A stretch of 64,000 nt of DNA, taken from NCBI GenBank assembly GCA_008330645.1, contig VLTN01000083.1, positions 62,001 through 126,000 on the forward strand. Reading direction: 5' to 3'. Of this stretch, positions 55,801 through 63,394 are shown piece after piece. The stretch comes from Cafeteria roenbergensis. Its lineage: Eukaryota > Sar > Bigyra > Bicosoecida > Cafeteriaceae. The notes under the pieces were generated by a model. It was not told the origin of the DNA. It did not search any database and saw only the letters and a list, made by a program, of their open reading frames with translations. Positions within the stretch are counted from its first letter, which is position 1. Each line of letters starts with the position of its first letter. Both the position numbers and the translations under genes were made by a program.

Positions 55801-57095
55801 CCCAAACTCCTTCTCCAGTCGCTTCATCGAGTGCTCAAGTGCCACCTCCGGCGGGAGTTCCTCCCCCACAGGACACTGCAGCACCGCCACGCTCCGTTCG
55901 GTGAGGTGGCACCCCTCCAGCACCGAGGGTGGGGACCCTGGATCGTCCCTACTCCGCTTCATCTCCCGCTGAATTCTGGCTTTGGTTCTCTCGAGCTGTC
56001 CTCGCTTGCACAGCACCTGGGTCTTGCTGGTGTTCATCCGCAGCCCCACCGTGCTGAGCCGCTCAGCCAGCATCTGGGCTGCCCTGAAGGCGCTCTTCCT
56101 CGGGCCCACCAGCGTCGTGTCGTCGGCCATCTGCAAGATGAGCACATCTGGGAAGGCGCGCCTCACCTCGTCCACCAGGGGGTGCACTGCGATCGCAAAC
56201 AGTGCGCCCGCTGCCGGGTCGCCTTGACGCACGCCTCTGTTGGACTCCAGCTCAAAGACCTCGCCCTCGTCCGTGGCAAAGAGGAGCGGGCTGGACGAGC
56301 CGTACAGCGCCAACACCGCCGGCACGAGCTTCTCGTCCAGCCGCCGCACCTCCTCGATCATCGCGCGCCTGGAGACGGAGTTGTAGGCGTTGGCCATATC
56401 CAGCGCCACCACCACCGTTCTGATCTCTCCCTCCTCGAACGCGGTGCGGACAGCATGGACCAGCCTGCACGACCCGTCTCGGCAGCCCAGGAACTGGAAG
56501 CGCAGCTGGTCCAGCAATCCGTGCTTCCCCAGGATGGTGTTCACCACCTTGCCCACCAGCTTGCCCAGGCCCGAGACCATGGCCACCGGCCTGATCTTGC
56601 CGTTGCCCTTGGGGATCGCCATCAGGGTTGACGACCCTAGGACCCTGCGCTCCTCGGCAGAGAGGTCGTTCCTCAACGCCCTTCGGACAAATGACACGAG
56701 CGCCTCCAGGTCCTTCTCGGCGATGTTCTCCAGCTGCTTTGCCACCATGCCGTCCGGGCCCACGGCCTTCTTGTGTGGCATCGACTGGATCGCCGCCGAC
56801 ACCATTTCCCGGAGCTCGGAGTCGGTGAGGTCCGGCGCTTCTCCCTCCACTGTGCCGTCGACCACCTCCTCCTCGCTCGGGTGCAGGTCCACCAACGCTT
56901 CCAGCGTCTCCCTGTCCTGCGCGACGGTGCCCGCCGATGCCATGCTCTTCGCCAGGTCCTTGGCGGAAGTGCCGTTTTGACGCCGCAGATACGCCTTCAG
57001 GGCCGCTACCGTGGTGAGCTGCACCCTTATTCCCGCCGCTTGCTCGACGGTCGGGTGGCCCTCCGCGTTGCCTCTGCGCCCAGCACCCGCCATTG
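52895..57095 (-). mobile_element. LINE copy C2 (4.2 kb, longest, coding frame intact, subfamily A)
   Basis: This copy spans the complete known coding frame (53086-57093) and the 3' untranslated region with terminal tail. Its 5' end lies two bases before the ATG, so there is no 5' untranslated region. Either it is truncated there by chance, or the methionine is internal to a longer frame whose start is not present in any copy here. Confidence 0.85.
53086..57093 (-). CDS. R2-like LINE protein: reverse transcriptase plus restriction-enzyme-like endonuclease
   Basis: The frame of 1,335 residues is uninterrupted. The reverse transcriptase occupies about residues 85-365: KKAVGPDG, the IPKGNGKIRPV motif, palm motif A with Asp232 (LDMANAYNSV), motif B GVRQGDP (287-293) and motif C MADD (322-325). 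After the thumb comes a Gly/Ala/Ser-rich disordered stretch (about 640-790) and a charged helical region. A Cys/His cluster follows (Cys1116, Cys1118, His1139, His1140, Cys1144, Cys1146), then RAHNDV, then the endonuclease core RPDLRV (1200) ... LVDVQIT (1215-1221), which matches the PD...DVQ core of R2-type endonucleases. Such proteins nick the target and prime reverse transcription from it. The N-terminal zinc-finger/Myb DNA-binding part usual in R2 is absent, perhaps through truncation. The length between reverse transcriptase and endonuclease, over 700 residues, is unusually large. Confidence 0.85.
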   Translation of the reverse strand: MAGAGRRGNAEGHPTVEQAAGIRVQLTTVAALKAYLRRQNGTSAKDLAKSMASAGTVAQDRETLEALVDLHPSEEEVVDGTVEGEAPDLTDSELREMVSAAIQSMPHKKAVGPDGMVAKQLENIAEKDLEALVSFVRRALRNDLSAEERRVLGSSTLMAIPKGNGKIRPVAMVSGLGKLVGKVVNTILGKHGLLDQLRFQFLGCRDGSCRLVHAVRTAFEEGEIRTVVVALDMANAYNSVSRRAMIEEVRRLDEKLVPAVLALYGSSSPLLFATDEGEVFELESNRGVRQGDPAAGALFAIAVHPLVDEVRRAFPDVLILQMADDTTLVGPRKSAFRAAQMLAERLSTVGLRMNTSKTQVLCKRGQLERTKARIQREMKRSRDDPGSPPSVLEGCHLTERSVAVLQCPVGEELPPEVALEHSMKRLEKEFGPAAERLLAGIEVCGLKRAHHLLLSVVGQKFSYLHRAAGAAAGQELAVFHAALLANLSAVAHKTELDAIGHALSDEMCTVTEDGFREAMSKAIEALVRGLPDEHARREAWWALLGREADGVTRLASAASNPALKKGGYAQMRLAKMLSKGCKAGGMGLPGVAQFRFEATAGFIEAVRDMRKGRFEMAPPPEEALDGADTGGGGGEAASGSGAGAGPANAGEAEAEDESGAAAAAAGGTPWVDHPAVGESESKEDCEEGPAHGQQLAGTLDGWLVSGTGGAAEPEHQPTPTSGGQTGGGGAAAASAAGAATEMTTSGGGAAAASAAGAPTGQETSDAAQPRADAAQVYSVRRTPAIGLARDGPDADADGNDPNWKGISLKKLVMRALRRSDRSDATKEVGDILLRCEEVAKGAYRDYERDSKEYKDACTEARYFRPDKDCVVGKEADLHAARVKKRYQLAHVWRSDIAGAVEGLEELRAEIEELALEAMMELRSDDESSDDMEAAANLVEEFIRACKGARCLAAATGFEGFLPDTLGVLSDDLKAKLRKCLYGDGVTARANEQTEAPWQRKMVLHHDDMLRIKHECVFLRRLAKARRACTARCRAEALAKGTPEKRVANIDDPAMLRVMSDLVAFREACVPGTHYWLRNTMMGPRGLTDEEFAVVERYRIGASEADHVVPDGVSINCACVQRDTTARGTVHIGGVSGVAHHLARCRCGKGSTIRAHNDVRDVLHAAVRSAGLQSVVEPSSWQDGQTRFGSQPGSSEAARKRPDLRVHVDFETTCLVDVQITSAVSKSYVTQGLQNMDAFLERRENDKMREYKKSSATKDNLSSIVPFVITTTGRMGPAAFAFLKKVADTAFGDRPRERARWAFRWLSRLNEVIAKGLATQLIGQTQYLRQQVERMR

Positions 57096-57659
57096 GATGA
57101 ACATCGTTGGGGGGGGTCGAAAACTCGCGTCACCATACCACACACTCGAGTCACAGACTCATCAATCACCAATCCAGCAACTCCATCACCGATGAATCAC
57201 AAACCGCGCCAAACCCGCAATCCCAAGTCTCAAGTCCCAGATCACTCCCATCACACTGCCTCGAGTCGTCACTCAGCCGCCCCTGCTCACCGCAAACGCT
57301 CCACCTGCTGTCGCAGGTACTGCGTCTGCCCGATCAGCTGGGTCGCCAGTCCCTTGGCGATGACCTCGTTCAGCCTCGACAGCCAGCGAAAGGCCCAGCG
57401 CGCACGCTCCCTCGGCCGGTCACCAAAGGCCGTGTCCGCCACCTTCTTGAGGAAGGCGAAGGCCGCCGGTCCCATGCGTCCCGTGGTCGTGATGACGAAG
57501 GGCACAATGGAGCTCAAGTTGTCCTTTGTAGCTGAGCTCTTCTTGTACTCCCTCATCTTGTCATTCTCACGGCGCTCGAGAAAGGCGTCCATGCTCTGCA
57601 GGCCCTGCGTCACGTAGGACTTGCTCACCGCCGAGGTGATCTGCACGTCGACGAGACAG
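57096..57659 (-). mobile_element. LINE copy C3 (0.56 kb, subfamily B)
   Basis: The copy holds the tail, 3' untranslated region and the last 120 or so codons of the endonuclease part, starting in sense within LVDVQITS. The C terminus reads VERLR (subfamily B), and the untranslated region has the B-type CTCGAGTC and GATGAATCAC variants. The reading is in frame with an ATG in the tail of C4. Confidence 0.85.
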
Positions 57660-57919
57660 GATGAACATCGTTGGGGGGGGTCGAAAACTCGCGTAACCAT
57701 ACCACACACTCGATTCACAGACTCATCAATCACCAATCCAGCAACTCCATCACCGATGAATCACAAACCGCGCCAAACCCGCAATCCCAAGTCTCAAGTC
57801 CCAGATCACTGAGGCCAAACCCGTTAAGTCCCAGATCACTCCCATCACACTGCCACGAGTCACCAATCAGCCGCCCCTGCTCACCGCATACGCTCCACCT
57901 GCTGTCGCAGGTACTGCGT
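57660..57919 (-). mobile_element. LINE copy C4 (0.26 kb, subfamily A) with 30-base insertion
   Basis: The copy holds only the tail, 3' untranslated region and about ten codons. It carries a unique 30-base insertion at 57811-57840: 15 novel bases (GAGGCCAAACCCGTT) plus a 15-base copy of the adjoining AAGTCCCAGATCACT. This looks like polymerase slippage or a template switch. Confidence 0.8.
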
Positions 57920-57920
57920 T

Positions 57921-60077
57921 GATGAACATCGTTGGGGGGGGTCGAAAACTCGCGTCACCATACCACACACTCGAGTCACAGACTCATCAAAAACCAATCC
58001 AGCAACTCCATCACCGATGAATCACAAACCGCGCCAAACCCGCAATCCCAAGTCTCAAGTCCCAGATCACTCCCATCACACTGCCTCGAGTCGTCACTCA
58101 GCCGCCCCTGCTCACCGCAAACGCTCCACCTGCTGTCGCAGGTACTGCGTCTGCCCGATCAGCTGGGTCGCCAGTCCCTTGGCGATGACCTCGTTCAGCC
58201 TCGACAGCCAGCGAAAGGCCCAGCGCGCACGCTCCCTCGGCCGGTCACCGAAGGCCGTGTCCGCCACCTTCTTGAGGAAGGCGAAGGCCGCCGGTCCCAT
58301 GCGTCCCGTGGTCGTGATGACGAAGGGCACAATGGAGCTCAAGTTGTCCTTTGTAGCTGAGCTCTTCTTGTACTCCCTCATCTTGTCATTCTCACGGCGC
58401 TCGAGAAAGGCGTCCATGCTCTGCAGGCCCTGCGTCACGTAGGACTTGCTCACCGCCGAGGTGATCTGCACGTCGACAAGACAGGTGGTCTCGAAGTCGA
58501 CGTGCACCCGCAGGTCCGGTCGCTTGCGCGCGGCCTCGCTGGACCCCGGCTGGGACCCGAAGCGCGTCTGCCCGTCCTGCCAGCTGGAGGGCTCCACCAC
58601 CGACTGCAGTCCCGCCGAGCGCACCGCCGCGTGCAGGACGTCGCGGACGTCGTTGTGCGCCCGGATGGTGGAGCCCTTGCCGCAGCGGCAGCGCGCCAGG
58701 TGATGTGCCACGCCCGAGACCCCGCCGATGTGGACGGTGCCTCTCGCGGTGGTGTCCCGCTGCACGCACGCGCAGTTGATCGGCACGCCGTCCGGCACCA
58801 CGTGGTCGGCCTCGGAGGCTCCGATGCGGTAGCGGGTGACCACCGCGAACTCCTCGTCTGTGAGCCCGCGGGGCCCCATCATCGTGTTGCGGAGCCAGTA
58901 GTGCGTTCCCGGCACGCACGCCTCTCGGAACGCGACCAGGTCGCTCATGACGCGCAGCATGGCCGGGTCGTCGATGTTGGCGACACGCTTCTCCGGCGTG
59001 CCCTTGGCCAGCGCCTCGGCCCTGCAGCGTGCTGTGCAGGCCCTGCGCGCCTTGGCCAGCCGGCGCAGGAAGACACACTCGTGCTTGATGCGCAGCATGT
59101 CGTCGTGATGCAGCACCATCTTGCGCTGCCAGGGCGCCTCGGTCTGCTCGTTCGCCCGCGCTGTCACCCCGTCGCCGTACAGGCACTTGCGGAGCTTGGC
59201 CTTCAGCTCGCCCGGCAGCTTACCCAGGGTGTCGGGCAAGAAGCCCTCGAACCCTGTCGCTGCGGCCAGGCAGCGGGCTCCCTTGCAGGCCCTGATGAAC
59301 TCCTCCACCAGGTTTGCCGCTGCCTCCATGTCATCCGACGACTCGTCGTCAGATCTGAGCTCCATCATCGCCTCCAGCGCCAGCTCCTCGATCTCGGCGC
59401 GCAGCTCTTCCAGGCCCTCGACAGCCCCCGCGATGTCCGACCTCCACACATGCGCCAGCTGGTAGCGCTTCGTCACCCTGGCGGCATGAAGGTCGGCCTC
59501 CTTGCCCACGACGCAGTCCTTGTCCGGCCTGAAGTACCGTGCCTCGGTGCAGGCGTCCTTGTACTCCTTGCTGTCCCGCTCGTAGTCCCGGTAAGCTCCC
59601 TTGGCGACCTCCTCGCATCGCAGCAGGATGTCGCCCACCTCCTTGGTCGCATCGCTGCGGTCTGAGCGCCTCAGCGCCCGCATCACGAGTTTCTTGAGCG
59701 AGATGCCCTTCCAGTTGGGGTCGTTGCCGTCCGCGTCCGCGTCAGGTCCGTCCCTGGCCAACCCGATCGCCGGCGTTCGCCTGACCGAGTAGACCTGTGC
59801 CGCATCCGCTCTCGGTTGTGCGGCATCAGATGTCTCTTGGCCGGTTGGAGCGCCAGCCGCACTAGCTGCCGCTGCGCCGCCCCCGCCCGTCGTCATCTCG
59901 GTCGCCGCTCCCGCCGCGCTGGCGGCAGCCGCACCTCCACCGCCCGTCTGGCCTCCGCTTGTCGGTGTTGGCTGATGCTCCGGTTCAGCCGCTCCCCCCG
60001 TACCGCTGACGAGCCAGCCGTCCAGCGTACCTGCAAGCTGCTGCCCGTGCGCCGGCCCCTCCTCGCAGTCCTCCTTG
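57921..60077 (-). mobile_element. LINE copy C5 (2.2 kb, subfamily B)
   Basis: In sense the copy starts at KEDCEEGPAHGQ in the disordered middle region and is open to the stop at 58112. It is in frame with an ATG in the tail of C6 (MVIGESVNRVCGMVTRVFDP...), giving a 680-residue reading with the whole endonuclease part but no reverse transcriptase. The C terminus reads VERLR. A private difference is KLPGELKA in place of VLSDDLKA. Confidence 0.85.
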
Positions 60078-60322
60078 GATGAACATCGTTGGGGGGGGTC
60101 GAAAACTCGCGTCACCATGCCACACACTCGATTCACAGACTCACCAATCACCAATCCAGCAACTCCATCACCGATGAGTCACAAACCGCGCCAAACCCAC
60201 AATCCCAAGTCTCAAGTCCCAGATCACTCCCATCACACTGCCACGAGTCACCAATCAGCCGCCCCTGCTCACCGCATACGCTCCACCTGCTGTCGCAGGT
60301 ACTGCGTCTGCCCGATCAGCTG
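60078..60322 (-). mobile_element. LINE copy C6 (0.25 kb, subfamily A)
   Basis: The copy holds the tail, 3' untranslated region and about 16 codons (ending VERMR). It joins C7 with a single filler base at 60323. Confidence 0.8.
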
Positions 60323-60323
60323 C

Positions 60324-60385
60324 ATGAACATCGTTGGGGGGGGTCGAAAACTCGCGTCACCATGCCACACACTCGAGTCACAGAC
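60324..60385 (-). mobile_element. LINE copy C7 (62 bp, tail only)
   Basis: Only the last 62 bases of the element are present: the terminal sequence with the C8 run and the adjoining CACACACTCGAGTCACAGAC. It is an extreme 5' truncation. The CTCGAGTC variant places it with subfamily B. Confidence 0.8.
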
Positions 60386-62241
60386 GATGAACATCGTTGG
60401 GGGGGGTCGAAAACTCGCGTCACCATGCCACACACTCGAGTCACAGACTCACCAATCACTAATCCAGCAACTCCATCACCGATGAATCACAAACCGCGCC
60501 AAACCCGCAATCCCAAGTCTCAAGCCCAGATCACTCTCATCACACTGCCTCGAGTCGCCAATCAGCCGCCCCTGCTCACCGCAAACGCTCCACCTGCTGC
60601 CGCAGGTACTGCGTCTGCCCGATCAGCTGGGTCGCCAGTCCCTTGGCGATGACCTCGTTCAGCCTCGACAGCCAGCGGAAGGCCCAGCGCGCACGCTCCC
60701 TCGGCCGGTCGCCGAAGGCCGTGTCCGCCACCTTCTTGAGGAAGGCGAAGGCCGCCGGTCCCATGCGTCCCGTGGTCGTGATGACGAAGGGCACAATGGA
60801 GCTCATGTTGTCCTTTGTAGCTGAGCTCTTCTTGTACTCCCTCATCTTGTCATTCTCACGGCGCTCGAGAAAGGCGTCCATGTTCTGCAGGCCCTGCGTC
60901 ACGTAGGACTTGCTCACCGCCGAGGTGATCTGCACGTCGACGAGACAGGTGGTCTCGAAGTCGACGTGCACCCGCAGGTCCGGTCGCTTGCGCGCGGCCT
61001 CGCTGGACCCCGGCTGGGACCCGAAGCGCGTCTGCCCGTCCTGCCAGCTGGAGGGCTCCACCACCGACTGTAGTCCCGCCGAGCGCACCGCCGCGTGCAG
61101 GACGTCGCGGACGTCGTTGTGCGCCCGGATGGTGGAGCCCTTGCCGCAGCGGCAGCGTGCCAGGTGATGTGCCACGCCGGAGACCCCGCCGATGTGGACG
61201 GTGCCTCTCGCGGTGGTGTCCCGCTGCACGCACGCGCAGTTGATCGACACGCCGTCTGGCACCACGTGATCGGCCTCGGAGGCTCCGATGCGGTAGCGTT
61301 CCACCACCGCGAACTCCTCGTCTGTGAGCCCGCGGGGCCCCATCATCGTGTTGCGGAGCCAGTAGTGCGTTCCCGGCACGCACGCCTCTCGGAACGCGAC
61401 CAGGTCGCTCATGACGCGCAGCATGGCCGGGTCGTCGATGTTGGCGACACGCTTCTCCGGCGTGCCCTTGGCCAGCGCCTCGGCCCTGCAGCGTGCTGTG
61501 CAGGCCCTGCGCGCCTTGGCCAGACGGCGCAGGAAGACACACTCGTGCTTGATGCGCAGCATGTCGTCGTGATGCAGCACCATCTTGCGCTGCCAGGGCG
61601 CCTCGGTCTGCTCGTTCGCCCGCGCCGTCACCCCGTCGCCGTACAGGCACTTGCGGAGCTTGGCCTTCAGGTCATCCGACAGCACGCCCAAGGTGTCGGG
61701 CAAGAAGCCCTCGAACCCTGTCGCTGCGGCCAGGCAGCGGGCTCCCTTGCAGGCCCTGATGAACTCCTCCACCAGGTTTGCCGCTGCCTCCGTGTCATCC
61801 GACGACTCGTCGTCAGATCTGAGCTCCATCATCGCCTCCAGCGCCAGCTCCTCGATCTCGGCGCGCAGCTCTTCCAGGCCCTCGACAGCCCCCGCGATGT
61901 CCGACCTCCACACGTGCGCCAGCTGGTAGCGCTTCTTCACCCTGGCGGCATGAAGGTCGGCCTCCTTGCCCACGACGCAGTCCTTGTCCGGCCTGAAGTA
62001 CCGTGCCTCGGTGCAGGCGTCCTTGTACTCCTTGCTGTCCCGCTCGTAGTCCCGGTAGGCTCCCTTGGCGACCTCCTCGCATCGCAGCAGGATGTCGCCC
62101 ACCTCCTTGGTCGCATCGCTGCGGTCTGAGCGCTTCAGCGCCCGCATCACGAGTTTCTTGAGCGAGATGCCCTTCCAGTTGGGGTCGTTGCCGTCCGCGT
62201 CCGCGTCAGGTCCGTCCCTGGCCAACCCGATCGCCGGCGTT
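60386..62241 (-). mobile_element. LINE copy C8 (1.9 kb, subfamily B)
   Basis: In sense the copy starts at TPAIGLARDGPD and is open to the stop at 60576. It is in frame with an ATG in the tail of C9, giving a 582-residue reading that contains the Cys/His cluster and endonuclease core. The C terminus reads VERLR. Six filler bases (AGGATT, 62242-62247) separate it from C9. Confidence 0.85.
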
Positions 62242-62247
62242 AGGATT

Positions 62248-63388
62248 GATGAACATCGTTGGGGGGGGTCGAAAACTCGCGTAACCATGCCACACACTCG
62301 GTTCACAGACTCACCAATCACCAATCCAGCAACTCCATCACCGATGAGTCACAAACCGCGCCAAACCCACAATCCCAAGTCTCAAGTCCCAGATCACTCC
62401 CATCACACTGCCACGAGTCGCCAATCAGCCGCCCCTGCTCACCGCATACGCTCCACCTGCTGTCGCAGGTACTGCGTCTGCCCGATCAGCTGGGTCGCCA
62501 GTCCCTTGGCGATGACCTCGTTCAGCCTCGACAGCCAGCGAAAGGCCCAGCGCGCACGCTCCCTCGGCCGGTCACCAAAGGCCGTGTCCGCCACCTTCTT
62601 GAGGAAGGCGAAGGCCGCCGGTCCCATGCGTCCCGTGGTCGTGATGACGAAGGGCACAATGGAGCTCATGTTGTCCTTTGTAGCTGAGCTCTTCTTGTAC
62701 TCCCTCATCTTGTCATTCTCACGGCGCTCGAGAAAGGCGTCCATGTTCTGCAGGCCCTGCGTCACGTAGGACTTGCTCACCGCCGAGGTGATCTGCACGT
62801 CGACGAGACAGGTGGTCTCGAAGTCGACGTGCACCCGCAGGTCCGGTCGCTTGCGCGCGGCCTCGCTGGACCCCGGCTGGGACCCGAAGCACGTCTGCCC
62901 GTCCTGCCAGCTGGAGGGGCTCCACCACCGACTGTAGTCCCGCCGAGCGCACCGCCGCGTGCAGGACGTCGCGGACGTCGTTGTGCGCCCGGATGGTGGA
63001 GCCCTTGCCGCAGCGGCAGCGTGCCAGGTGGTGTGCCACGCCCGAGACCCCGCCGATGTGGACGGTGCCTCTCGCGGTGGTGTCCCGCTGCACGCACGCG
63101 CAGTTGATCGACACGCCGTCTGGCACCACGTGGTCGGCCTCGGAGGCTCCGATGCGGTAGCGTTCCACCACCGCGAACTCCTCGTCTGTGAGCCCGCGGG
63201 GCCCCATCATCGTGTTGCGGAGCCAGTAGTGCGTTCCCGGCACGCACGCCTCTCGGAACGCGACCAGGTCGCTCATGACGCGCAGCATGGCCGGGTCGTC
63301 GATGTTGGCGACACGCTTCTCCGGCGTGCCCTTGGCCAGCGCCTCGGCCCTGCAGCGTGCTGTGCAGGCCCTGCGCGCCTTGGCCAGA
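62248..63388 (-). mobile_element. LINE copy C9 (1.1 kb, subfamily A), frameshifted
   Basis: In sense the copy starts at AKARRACTARC. One extra G near 62916 breaks the frame just before the endonuclease core; the last 131 codons are then read separately to the stop at 62439. The C terminus reads VERMR. Six filler bases (AATGAA, 63389-63394) separate it from C10. Confidence 0.85.
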
Positions 63389-63394
63389 AATGAA

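Noticed and set aside
57096-60385. CRISPR-like or satellite impression from the regularly repeated 190-base units
   Set aside because: The units are LINE 3' untranslated regions followed by coding sequence of variable length; spacing is irregular and there are no unique spacers.
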